Program-made: the position numbers and the translations under genes | Notes under the pieces: generated by a model | Databases searched by the model: none | What the model saw: only the letters and a program-made list of their open reading frames with translations | Told to the model about the DNA's origin: nothing | Source: an uncultured Draconibacterium sp. | GTDB taxonomy: Bacteria; Bacteroidota; Bacteroidia; Bacteroidales; Prolixibacteraceae | Assembly: GCF_963677565.1 (NCBI RefSeq) | Contig: NZ_OY781981.1 | Span: forward strand, 2,095,001 to 2,159,000 | Length of the DNA: 64,000 bases | Reading direction: 5' to 3' | Shown: in pieces, positions 9,038 to 17,847 of the stretch | How the letters are laid out: every line of letters begins with the position of its first letter | Numbering within the stretch: the stretch's first letter is position 1

Positions 9038-10392
9038 GTATTGAAGTAACCAGAGAATACATTGAGCAGTTAAGAGCATTTATTGAAGAGGAGAGAAAAG
9101 AGGACGTAGCTGCATTAATGGAAGATCTTCACCCGGCAGATATTGCCGAGGTTATGGATGATCTGAACATGGAAGAAGCAAAATTCATTTATTTACTGCT
9201 TGATGGTGAAAAAGCTTCCGATGTTCTGATTGAGATTGATGAAGACGACCGACGACGGTTTTTGAAAATACTGCCACCTGAAATGATTGCTACCCGATTC
9301 ATTGAATATATGGATTCGGATGATGCTGCCGACGTTGTTGCCGATCTGGATGAAGACGTTCAGAAGGAAGTACTTAACGAGATTGAGGACATTGAACAAG
9401 CCGGCGATATTATCGATCTGTTGGAATATGAAGAGGACTCGGCCGGTGGTATTATGGCAAAAGAGCTGGTTACCGTAAACGAAAACTGGAATGTGGCAAC
9501 CTGCCTGAAAGAGATTAGCCGACAGGCCGAAGAAGTGGATGAGATATTTTACATTTATGTTGTCGACAATGATGAAAAACTAAAAGGAGTTTTGTCGCTT
9601 AAAAAGCTGATTCTAAACCATACCAATACAAAGATATCGAAGATTTACGATGCCGATGTAAATAAAGTTTATACCAATACACGGCAGGAGGAAGTAGCTG
9701 AGCTGATGGATAAATATGACTTGGTAGCGATGCCGGTTGTTGATGAAATTGGTCGGCTACAGGGGCGGATTACCTTCGATGATGTAATTGACTTTGTTCG
9801 TGATGAAGCTGAAAAAGATTACCAAATGGTGTCGGGTATTACCGGCGATGTTGAGCCTGGCGATAAAGTTTGGGAAGTTTTGCGGGCACGATTCCCGTGG
9901 CTGCTGATTGGGCTGCTGGGAGGTATTCTCGGAGCGGTAGTTTTGGGATCTCACGAAGAATCATTAGCGAAAGTAACTGAGTTGGCATTTTTTATTCCGC
10001 TTATTGCAGCAATGGCCGGTAATGTAGGAGTACAATCGTCATCTATTGTTGTACAAAGCATTGCAAGTGGTGTAAAAGATATTGAAACACCGGCACGAAA
10101 AATTGTTAAGGAGGTATCGGTAGCAGTTTTAACGGCGAGCATTTTTGCCATACTCATTTTCTGTTACAACTTCTTTGTCTCCGGAAATATGAGCCTTACC
10201 TATTCCGTATCCATTTCGTTGTTTATCGTAATACTTTTTGCGTCGTTATTTGGCACGGTCATCCCATTAATTCTGAATCGTTTTAAGATTGATCCTGCAC
10301 TGGCAACCGGGCCGTTTATTACTACCATGAACGATATTCTGGGAATGATGATTTACCTGACAATTTCCGGATTGTTTTTTAATTTGGTTTAA
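9034..10392 (+). CDS. mgtE: Magnesium transporter MgtE
   Basis: 452 aa with all three MgtE parts. An acidic N-domain superhelix (1-130) contains LHPADIAEVMDDL and DSDDAADVVADLDED. A CBS pair (about 135-255) follows, then a C-terminal five-helix channel domain starting near 285 (RARFPWLLIGLLGGILGA). The last helix carries the conserved TGPFITTMNDILG. The acidic N and CBS domains are the known cytoplasmic Mg2+ sensor that closes the channel at high Mg2+. It overlaps the rsmA stop by 4 bp, and its own stop interlocks with that of the convergent MacB-type permease. No Mg-sensing leader was recognised. Confidence 0.96.
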   Translation: MSIEVTREYIEQLRAFIEEERKEDVAALMEDLHPADIAEVMDDLNMEEAKFIYLLLDGEKASDVLIEIDEDDRRRFLKILPPEMIATRFIEYMDSDDAADVVADLDEDVQKEVLNEIEDIEQAGDIIDLLEYEEDSAGGIMAKELVTVNENWNVATCLKEISRQAEEVDEIFYIYVVDNDEKLKGVLSLKKLILNHTNTKISKIYDADVNKVYTNTRQEEVAELMDKYDLVAMPVVDEIGRLQGRITFDDVIDFVRDEAEKDYQMVSGITGDVEPGDKVWEVLRARFPWLLIGLLGGILGAVVLGSHEESLAKVTELAFFIPLIAAMAGNVGVQSSSIVVQSIASGVKDIETPARKIVKEVSVAVLTASIFAILIFCYNFFVSGNMSLTYSVSISLFIVILFASLFGTVIPLILNRFKIDPALATGPFITTMNDILGMMIYLTISGLFFNLV

Positions 10393-11645
10393 ACCGAGTT
10401 TATCGCAATTACCGGATCGAGTTTGGCAGCTGCACGCGCCGGCATAAATCCTGCGAGAAAGCCAATAACGGTAGAGATTAGAAGTCCGTTTATTATGTTG
10501 CCGGAAGTAAGCATGATTGTAAAATCAGTAGATTGATTTACAACGATGGTTCCCGCATAAATCAGAATCAAACCAATTACACCACCAATTACAGAAAGCA
10601 CGATAGACTCGAAAATAAACTGAAGCAGGATAAAGTAACGTTTGGCTCCGATCGATTTCTGGATACCGATTATTTTGGTACGTTCTTTCACCGAAACAAA
10701 CATGATGTTGGCAATTCCAAAACCACCAACAATAATTGAAAATCCTCCAATAATAGCTCCGGCCAAATTAAAAACGGCAAAAAACTGGTCGAACTGATTG
10801 GCTACAATACTAACTTCATTTAATGCGAAATCGTTCTCTTCCATCGGTTTCAATCTGCGAATGGTTCGCATTATGCCCTCCAGCTCGGCCATAAATTTAT
10901 CACTGTCGATGTTGTCTTTCGCTTTAATACAAATGGTTTGCCCGCGGTCGCGGTTACGCACATCAATCATGTAATACGATTTAATTACGCTGATGTGAAT
11001 GTAACGGTCCATGCTGGTTCCGCCCAAAGCATCTTGCCCCATTTTTGTATAAACACCAATAATATTGAATTTCTGTCCCTGTATTTTTATGGTGCGACCA
11101 ATAGGGTTTAAGTCATCAAAAAGTTGTTCGGCAATTCCATTCCCAATTACAGCAACTGCAGATCCATTACGCATTTCCGATTCTGTAAAATATCTGCCTT
11201 TGTCAATCTCTAGATTCCAAACATCGAGCAATCCAAAAGAAGTTGCCATAACTATAGCATTGTCAAGCGTGGTGCTACCGTACTGTGCTTTTCGGCCAAA
11301 GCCAAATAAAAAGGCTGCGTTATCAACGGTTTGTGCTCGTCTAGCAATTTCGTCAGTCTCTTCAAGCGTTGGCACCGGACGGTTTTGATATTTCCAAAAC
11401 GGATATTCGGTTTCTCCTTCAGGAGGTGCCCAGGGCATTTTTTGCACATAAACCATGTTGCTACCCAGCGAATTCAGACTGTCTCGAATATAACTCTCCA
11501 GCGAATCGATTACTGTAAAAACTGAAATAATAGCAAAAATACCAATGGTAATGCCCAACAACGAAAGAATGGTTCGCAATTTATTGGCCGAAAGCGAATT
11601 TGCAGCAAATGAAAAAGACTCATATATCAGTCGAAGCAGTAACAT
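10389..11645 (-). CDS. ABC transporter permease, MacB-type (MacB_PCD/FtsX)
   Basis: 418 aa. An N-terminal membrane helix (about 18-45, LRTILSLLGITIGIFAIISVFTVID) is followed by a periplasmic MacB-PCD domain (about 50-260) and three C-terminal helices with the FtsX signature (FGIANIMFVSVKERTKIIGIQKSIGAKRYFI). It ends with PARAAAKLDPVIAI, typical of MacB/YknZ permeases. No ATPase or adaptor gene is adjacent, so it probably pairs with an ATPase encoded elsewhere. Its stop codon overlaps the mgtE stop (TTA at 10389-10391 against TAA at 10390-10392), leaving no intergenic space for a conventional terminator. Confidence 0.88.
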   Translation of the reverse strand: MLLLRLIYESFSFAANSLSANKLRTILSLLGITIGIFAIISVFTVIDSLESYIRDSLNSLGSNMVYVQKMPWAPPEGETEYPFWKYQNRPVPTLEETDEIARRAQTVDNAAFLFGFGRKAQYGSTTLDNAIVMATSFGLLDVWNLEIDKGRYFTESEMRNGSAVAVIGNGIAEQLFDDLNPIGRTIKIQGQKFNIIGVYTKMGQDALGGTSMDRYIHISVIKSYYMIDVRNRDRGQTICIKAKDNIDSDKFMAELEGIMRTIRRLKPMEENDFALNEVSIVANQFDQFFAVFNLAGAIIGGFSIIVGGFGIANIMFVSVKERTKIIGIQKSIGAKRYFILLQFIFESIVLSVIGGVIGLILIYAGTIVVNQSTDFTIMLTSGNIINGLLISTVIGFLAGFMPARAAAKLDPVIAINSV

Positions 11646-11885
11646 TTTCAGGTTTTAAATTAACAGTAAAAGTAGTACATGTTTTCTATTTTTCGTATTT
11701 ACAATTTAATGACATTCTAAAAAGTCATCGCAGAACTGATTTTAGGCCTAAATCAAGTGTAAGAAACGATCTGTTCTATTAGTGTGATTTCGGTAAAAAT
11801 ATTACAGTGATTTCAGAAATACTTGTGCCGGCAAATAATATTTTAATTAGCACTTTGTTTATAATATAAAATTATCTGTTTTTTT

Positions 11886-11893
11886 TATCTTTG
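11886..11893 (+). promoter_or_regulatory. Candidate -7 box for purH
   Basis: TATCTTTG matches TAnnTTTG, 25 bp upstream of the purH ATG and inside an AT-rich tract. A TTTG at 11854-11857 is 28 bp away, longer than the usual spacer, so the -33 element is uncertain. Confidence 0.55.
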
Positions 11894-11918
11894 CAAGCGA
11901 ATTTGAAATATCCAATAA

Positions 11919-13511
11919 ATGGCTGATAATAAAAAAATTAAGACTGCTTTGGTTTCAGTCTTTCACAAAGAAAATTTAGATAAGATTGTTACGAAACTAA
12001 ACGACTTGGGTGTTAAGATTTTAAGTACCGGTGGAACTAAAAGTTTTATCGAGTCGTTGGGAGTTGAGGTTACTGCAGTTGAAAGTTTAACCGGTTACCC
12101 GTCGATTTTAGGTGGACGAGTGAAAACGCTACACCCAAAAGTGTTTGGCGGAATTTTATCGCGTCGCGACAACCAGGGCGATGTAAGCCAGTTAACAGAA
12201 TACGAAATCCCGGAGATCGACCTGGTAATAGTTGATCTGTACCCGTTTGAAGACACTGTGGCTTCGGGAGCCGACGAACAAGATATCATTGAGAAAATTG
12301 ATATAGGCGGAATTTCATTGATTCGTGCCGCTGCCAAAAACTTTAAAGACGTGGTTATCGTTCCTTCGCAAAATGAATACGAACCACTATTGGAAAAACT
12401 GGAAGCGAACAATGGAGAGTTTAGCGTTGAAGAGCGTAAATGGTTTGCCGGAAAAGCTTTTGGCGTTTCGTCGCACTACGATGCTGCAATTTTTAGCTAC
12501 TTCAATGGTGGTGAAGATGCAGGAACAGAACGTATCAGCCTGAACGATGGCGATGTGCTTCGTTACGGCGAGAATCCACATCAGGCAGCTACTTTCTTTA
12601 AATTCGACAATGTTGCCGAAGGTGCAGGCCTTGCTAATGCGCAGGTACTTCAGGGGAAAGCATTATCGTATAACAATATGCTTGATGCCGATGCGGCCTG
12701 GAAATCGGCCAGCGATGCATACCACTCAGTAACTCATATCGAAAACAAAGTGGCAGTTTCGGTCATTAAACACCTAAATCCTTGTGGTTTGGCAGTAACC
12801 GACAACATTATGGAATCGTTGGAACTGGCTTGGGCCGGTGATCCGATTAGTGCATTTGGCGGAATTATTTGTTTTACCAACACCGTTACAAAAGAAGCGG
12901 CAGAGTGGTTCAATAAAAAATTCATCGAAATTATTATTGCTCCTGAGTATTCCGACGAAGCACTGGAGGTTTTAGCCAAGAAGAAAAATCTTCGTGTTTT
13001 GGTAACACCGGTACGCCCAATGGTGGCAGGAGAAAAATTATACCGTTCGATTAGTGGCGGAATGTTGGTTCAGGATGAAGATGAAGGTTTGGATACCGAG
13101 TTTAAAACAGTAACCAAAAAAGAGTTTGAGGCTTCGAAAATGAACCTGGCCAAATTCGGATCAATCGCTTGTAAACACCTTAAAAGTAATGCAATTGCGG
13201 TAGTAACAGAAACTGAAAAAGGTGCTTTCTGGTTAACCGGAGCAGGAATGGGACAGCCAAACCGTTTAGACAGTTTGCGCTACCTTACCATGCCACGTTT
13301 CGACCTGAAAGGTGGATTGGATATCGAAAAATCGGTATTGATTTCCGACGCTTTCTTCCCGTTCCGCGACAGTATTGAGGCAGCCAACGAATACGGTGTA
13401 AAATACATCATCGAGCCGGGTGGTAGCATCCGCGACGAGGAAGTGATCGACGCTTGTAACGAATTTGGTATTGCCATGGCATTTACAGGCCGCAGACATT
13501 TCAGACATTAA
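11919..13511 (+). CDS. purH: Bifunctional AICAR formyltransferase/IMP cyclohydrolase PurH
   Basis: 530 aa. The N-terminal IMP cyclohydrolase (MGS-like) domain has ILSTGGT and GGRVKTLHPKVFGGIL. The C-terminal AICAR transformylase domain holds the catalytic Lys284-His285 pair in SVIKHLNPCG, plus DPISAFGGI and the closing AFTGRRHFRH. It performs the last two steps of de novo purine synthesis, AICAR to FAICAR to IMP, in the cytoplasm. It leads the block with mreBCD-mrdA-rodA; the gap to mreB is 46 bp. A near-match TATCTTTA in that gap leaves room for a secondary mreB promoter. Confidence 0.97.
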   Translation: MADNKKIKTALVSVFHKENLDKIVTKLNDLGVKILSTGGTKSFIESLGVEVTAVESLTGYPSILGGRVKTLHPKVFGGILSRRDNQGDVSQLTEYEIPEIDLVIVDLYPFEDTVASGADEQDIIEKIDIGGISLIRAAAKNFKDVVIVPSQNEYEPLLEKLEANNGEFSVEERKWFAGKAFGVSSHYDAAIFSYFNGGEDAGTERISLNDGDVLRYGENPHQAATFFKFDNVAEGAGLANAQVLQGKALSYNNMLDADAAWKSASDAYHSVTHIENKVAVSVIKHLNPCGLAVTDNIMESLELAWAGDPISAFGGIICFTNTVTKEAAEWFNKKFIEIIIAPEYSDEALEVLAKKKNLRVLVTPVRPMVAGEKLYRSISGGMLVQDEDEGLDTEFKTVTKKEFEASKMNLAKFGSIACKHLKSNAIAVVTETEKGAFWLTGAGMGQPNRLDSLRYLTMPRFDLKGGLDIEKSVLISDAFFPFRDSIEAANEYGVKYIIEPGGSIRDEEVIDACNEFGIAMAFTGRRHFRH

Positions 13512-13557
13512 TAAATAAAATTATCTTTATAGCACTAGATACATAGCAAATTAATTT

Positions 13558-14580
13558 ATGGGTTTATTTTCATTTTTAACGCAGGAGATAGCAATTGACC
13601 TTGGAACGGCCAATACTATTATCATCCATAATGATAAAATTGTAGTGGACGAACCTTCGATTGTAGCCATCGATCTGAAAACAGAAAAGATGGTTGCAAT
13701 TGGTGAGAAAGCAAGGCAGATGCAAGGGAAGACGCACGCAAACTTAAAGACGATCAGGCCATTGCGCGATGGTGTGATTGCCGACTTTAATGCTGCCGAG
13801 CAAATGATTAGGGGGATGATTAAAATGATTAACCCGAAGTCGAGGATGTTTTCTCCGGCTTTAAAAATGGTAATTTGTATCCCGTCAGGAAGTACCGAAG
13901 TTGAAATCCGTGCGGTACGCGACTCGTCGGAACATGCCGGTGGTCGCGAGGTATACATGGTTTACGAACCACTGGCCGCTGCAATTGGTATTGGTTTAGA
14001 TGTGGAAGCTCCTGAAGGAAATATGGTAGTGGATATAGGTGGTGGTACTACCGAGATTGCGGTAATCTCGCTTGGTGGTATTGTTACCAATAAATCAATC
14101 CGTATAGCCGGCGACGATCTTACTGCCGACATTATGGAATATATGCGTCATCAACACAATATTAAAATTGGTGAACGTACCGCAGAAGAAATAAAAATTC
14201 ATGTAGGTTCGGCTTTGTCGCAGTTGAAAGATGCACCACCTGATTATGTGGTTCAGGGGCCAAACCAAATGACAGCTTTGCCAATTGAGGTTCCGGTTTC
14301 GTACCAGGAAATTGCTCATTGTCTGGAAAAATCGATATCGAAAATTGAAACAGCTGTTTTGAGTGCCTTGGAGCAAACACCACCTGAATTGTATGCCGAT
14401 ATTGTTGTAAAAGGAATTTGGCTGGCAGGTGGTGGTGCCCTCTTAAAAGGACTTGATAAACGATTGACCGACAAAATTGGTATTCCGTTCCATATTGCTG
14501 AAGACCCGTTAAGGGCAGTTGTAAGAGGTACGGGTATTGCACTGAAGAATGTAGAAAACTTCTCATTCCTTATCCGCTAA
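13558..14580 (+). CDS. mreB: Rod-shape-determining actin homologue MreB
   Basis: 340 aa, normal length. Actin-fold nucleotide motifs are clear: phosphate-1 IAIDLGTANT at 11-20, phosphate-2 VVDIGGGTTE from about 157 with Asp159, and adenosine motif GIWLAGGGALLKGLDKRL near 285-302. The N-terminal MGLFSFLTQE can serve as an amphipathic membrane-binding segment. MreB filaments on the inner membrane orient the elongasome together with MreC, MreD, RodA and PBP2, all encoded next in order. The gene follows purH by 46 bp and precedes mreC by 19 bp. Confidence 0.97.
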   Translation: MGLFSFLTQEIAIDLGTANTIIIHNDKIVVDEPSIVAIDLKTEKMVAIGEKARQMQGKTHANLKTIRPLRDGVIADFNAAEQMIRGMIKMINPKSRMFSPALKMVICIPSGSTEVEIRAVRDSSEHAGGREVYMVYEPLAAAIGIGLDVEAPEGNMVVDIGGGTTEIAVISLGGIVTNKSIRIAGDDLTADIMEYMRHQHNIKIGERTAEEIKIHVGSALSQLKDAPPDYVVQGPNQMTALPIEVPVSYQEIAHCLEKSISKIETAVLSALEQTPPELYADIVVKGIWLAGGGALLKGLDKRLTDKIGIPFHIAEDPLRAVVRGTGIALKNVENFSFLIR

Positions 14581-14599
14581 TAGAAAGTTAAAAACATAA

Positions 14600-15448
14600 A
14601 TGCGCAGTCTCCTTCGATTCCTTGTAAGAAATTATGCGTTTCTGCTGTTTCTTTTGTTAGAAGCGGTTTCGTTGGTGATGGTTTTTAGTTACAATAGCTT
14701 TCAGCGTTCACGATTTCTAAATTCAGCAAACTTTGTTACTGCGGGCTTGTACAATACAACAAGTTCGGTATTGCAATATTTCGAGCTGGCAAAAGTGAAT
14801 GAGCAACTTGCAGAAGAAAATGCCTATTTGCGTACACAAATTGAAAGTTTTGATGCTGAAGGGCAAATGCTACCTGAAACCAGTGTGCTTGCCCAACAAA
14901 TTACTGATACAACTTTTGTGTTCAGGTCGGCCAAAATCATTAACAATTCAACCAATAAGCAACAGAATTATATTACACTCGATAAAGGTGTAAAAGATGG
15001 AATTCAACCCGATCAGGGTATTTTGGCACCCAACGGAGTTGTTGGTGTTGTTACCAGTGTTTCCAATTCGTATGCTGCAGGATTGTCACTGTTAAATCCG
15101 CGGTGGAGTATTTCGGCCAAGTTGAAGAATTCAGGTTATTACGGTTCGTTGCACTGGAACGGAGAAAACTATCGTCAGGCAGATTTGCAGGAAATCCCAA
15201 TTCACGTAAACCTGGCAATCGGAGATACGATAGTAACCAGTGGTTATTCATCAATTTTTCCGGAAGGTCTGCTGATCGGTACAATCTTTTCTTTTGATCA
15301 GCCGCAGGGTGAAAACTATTATAACATAACAGTGCAACTGGCAGTTGATTTTAAAACGATTCGCCACGTGCATGTTATCGAAAACATAACAAAACAGGAG
15401 TTAACGGATTTAGAGGAAAAAGTAGTAGATGGGGCGGGAACTAATTAA
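14600..15448 (+). CDS. mreC: Rod-shape-determining protein MreC
   Basis: 282 aa with one N-terminal membrane helix (about 10-30), a short coiled coil (about 58-85, KVNEQLAEENAYLRTQIESF) and a periplasmic beta-rich domain. The domain contains NKQQNYITLDKGVKDGI and QGILAPNGVVGVVTSVS, a conserved MreC stretch. MreC scaffolds the elongasome and activates PBP2. Its 3' end overlaps mreD by 20 bp in another frame, consistent with translational coupling. Confidence 0.95.
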   Translation: MRSLLRFLVRNYAFLLFLLLEAVSLVMVFSYNSFQRSRFLNSANFVTAGLYNTTSSVLQYFELAKVNEQLAEENAYLRTQIESFDAEGQMLPETSVLAQQITDTTFVFRSAKIINNSTNKQQNYITLDKGVKDGIQPDQGILAPNGVVGVVTSVSNSYAAGLSLLNPRWSISAKLKNSGYYGSLHWNGENYRQADLQEIPIHVNLAIGDTIVTSGYSSIFPEGLLIGTIFSFDQPQGENYYNITVQLAVDFKTIRHVHVIENITKQELTDLEEKVVDGAGTN

Positions 15449-15932
15449 ATATGCGATAATGTTTATAGTGCTTGTGCTTACACAGGTACTGTTTTTAAAC
15501 CAGGTGCAGATCAGTGGGTTTGTAAATCCTTATATCTACATTTTGTTTATTTTATTGCTGCCGTTAAATGCTCCACGCTATATCGTTTTGTTGGGCGGTT
15601 TTTTTGTAGGTCTGAGTGTCGATATATTTTCAAATACCCTAGGAATTCATGCTTTTGCTTCCGTTTTTATTGCTTTCCTGCGTCCTGTAATCATTCGGGC
15701 AATCACCGATCGCGAAGAAGATATGTCGGATTATCCGGGATTGGCTCAAAACGGAGTTGGTTGGTTTTTGTATTATACTTCCCTTATGGTATTTCTACAT
15801 CATTCGGTACTTTTCTTTATTGAAGTGTTTACATTGTCGGATTTCTTTGGAACTTTATATCGAATAATTTTAAGTTCGTTGTTTTCAATTTTTGTTATAG
15901 TTTTAAGCCAGTTTATTGTATTTCGGGATTAA
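15429..15932 (+). CDS. mreD: Rod-shape-determining membrane protein MreD
   Basis: 167 aa, about five membrane helices, no soluble domain. Sequence conservation in MreD is weak, so the call rests on size, topology, position between mreC and mrdA, and the phrase LGGFFVGLSVDIFSNTLGIHAFASVFIAFLRP, which resembles the D-x3-[GN]-x2-G-x-H-[AS] region of the family. It is an inner-membrane elongasome component. It overlaps mreC by 20 bp and is followed by a 97-bp gap before mrdA. Confidence 0.92.
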   Translation: MGRELIKYAIMFIVLVLTQVLFLNQVQISGFVNPYIYILFILLLPLNAPRYIVLLGGFFVGLSVDIFSNTLGIHAFASVFIAFLRPVIIRAITDREEDMSDYPGLAQNGVGWFLYYTSLMVFLHHSVLFFIEVFTLSDFFGTLYRIILSSLFSIFVIVLSQFIVFRD

Positions 15933-16029
15933 CAGAAGTCGAAAAGCAGGAAATTGATTGTGTGGAATTTTTCACGGACGAAGCATATTAACTTTTAGTA
16001 TTCAGAACAAGTAACAGACAAAACATCAG

Positions 16030-17847
16030 ATGAACAATTTGTCGAAAAGAAGTTATATTGTTGCAGCTGTTTTTGCTGTGGTGGGATTGATTTATGCCAT
16101 AGATCTGTTCCGGCTGCAGGTACTTGATTCTGACTATAAACAATACGCCACTAATAATGTTTTGAGAGAGGTTGTTCAGTATCCTGCCCGTGGGTTGATT
16201 TACGATCGGAACGGAGAATTGATAGTGTATAATAAAACGGCCTACGACTTGATGATTACTCCGCGCGAAGTAGAAGAATTTGATACTTTGTTGCTTTGTA
16301 ATTTACTGGATATTACTGTTCCTGATTTAGAAGCGGGAATACAAAAAGCCAAAAAATATTCCAGGTATAAACCGTCAGTGCTTATTAAACAAATATCGCC
16401 CGAAAATTTTGCCCTCTTGCAGGAAAAATTGTATAAGTTCAAAGGATTTCACTCGCAAACCAGAACATTACGCGAGTATACACATCCGGTGGCTGCTCAT
16501 GTTTTGGGTTATGTAGGCGAAGTTTCGGCAAACGATATTAAAAAAGATACCTATTACAAGCCGGGCGACTATATCGGGCAAAGTGGTGTCGAGCGAACCT
16601 ACGAGGACCAGCTTCGTGGAGTTAAAGGTGTAAAAAAGTACATGGTTGATGTACACAACCGCATTCAGGGATCCTACCTGAATGGCAAGGAAGATAAACC
16701 TGCTGAAATTGGTAAAAACCTGGTGTCGACAGTAGATATTGATCTTCAGGTGTATGCCGAAAAACTTTTTCAAAATAAAAAAGGAGCCGTTGTTGCCATT
16801 GAACCAAAAACAGGCGAAATTCTTGCCATGTTAAGTGCTCCTACATACGATCCTGGTTTGCTGGTAGGAAGAGTGAGGGGAGCTAACTTTAATCATCTGC
16901 AAAACGACACTTTAATGCCATTATTCGATCGGGCGTTGCAGGCCCGTTATCCGCCCGGTTCAACGTTTAAACCCTTCAATATTTTAATTGGATTACAGGA
17001 AGGTGCTATAAATACTTCAACACGAGTAGAATGTTACGGAACTTCCTCTCAACCTATCAGGTGTACACACAATCATATATCGCCGGCCAGCGTTGTTGAT
17101 GCTGTGCGCGAGTCGTGTAACCCGTTTTTATGGAGTACATTCCGGAACTCAATAAATAAATTTCCGACAACTGCCGAAGGATTTGCTGCCTGGAGCGAGT
17201 ACGTGCGGCGTTTTGGTATTGGAGATCAAGTAAGCGAAGAGTTCTATAACGAAAATCCAGGACTGCGGCCAACCGTTGATTATTATAACCAAAAGTTTAA
17301 CGGTACCTGGTGGAGGGCTTTAACAGTGCGCTCGTTGGCAATTGGTCAAGGCGAACTGGGAACAACTCCCTTGCAAATGGCTAATGCTGCAGCAATTTTG
17401 GCTAATAAAGGATACTATTATCCTCCGCATATAATAAAAGATGTGGAAAATGATACACTGAGAAGCAGAATAAGTGTGAAACATGAAACGGGAATTGAAG
17501 CCAAACACTTTGAACCCGTTTACGAAGGGATGCGACAAGTAACAATTGCTCGTTTGAATCGTTTTGTTCCAGGAATTAGTTACTGCGGAAAAACAGGAAC
17601 AATTCAAAACAATCAGGGAATTGATCATGGCGCTTATATTGCTTTTGCGCCGGAAGAAGATCCGAAGATTGCAATTTGTGTTTACGTTGAACACAGTAAA
17701 TGGGGGGCAAGTTATGCAGCACCAATGGCAAGTTTACTGATTGAAAAATACCTGAACGATTCGATTGCCGACAACAGAATTATTTATGAAAAACAAATGA
17801 TGGATGCTGTTTTAACAGATCCGCACAATCCTGAATTAGCAGATTAA
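16030..17847 (+). CDS. mrdA: Penicillin-binding protein 2 (elongasome transpeptidase)
   Basis: 605 aa class B PBP. An N-terminal membrane anchor (about 9-28) is followed by the dimerisation/pedestal domain with YPARGLIYDRNGELIVYN, then the transpeptidase. Active-site motifs are complete: Ser311-T-F-K314 in YPPGSTFKPF, SCN at 362-364, and KTGT at 521-524. It cross-links new peptidoglycan during rod elongation and works with RodA, whose start codon overlaps its stop (TAATG at 17845-17849). It is a beta-lactam target by family. Confidence 0.96.
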   Translation: MNNLSKRSYIVAAVFAVVGLIYAIDLFRLQVLDSDYKQYATNNVLREVVQYPARGLIYDRNGELIVYNKTAYDLMITPREVEEFDTLLLCNLLDITVPDLEAGIQKAKKYSRYKPSVLIKQISPENFALLQEKLYKFKGFHSQTRTLREYTHPVAAHVLGYVGEVSANDIKKDTYYKPGDYIGQSGVERTYEDQLRGVKGVKKYMVDVHNRIQGSYLNGKEDKPAEIGKNLVSTVDIDLQVYAEKLFQNKKGAVVAIEPKTGEILAMLSAPTYDPGLLVGRVRGANFNHLQNDTLMPLFDRALQARYPPGSTFKPFNILIGLQEGAINTSTRVECYGTSSQPIRCTHNHISPASVVDAVRESCNPFLWSTFRNSINKFPTTAEGFAAWSEYVRRFGIGDQVSEEFYNENPGLRPTVDYYNQKFNGTWWRALTVRSLAIGQGELGTTPLQMANAAAILANKGYYYPPHIIKDVENDTLRSRISVKHETGIEAKHFEPVYEGMRQVTIARLNRFVPGISYCGKTGTIQNNQGIDHGAYIAFAPEEDPKIAICVYVEHSKWGASYAAPMASLLIEKYLNDSIADNRIIYEKQMMDAVLTDPHNPELAD

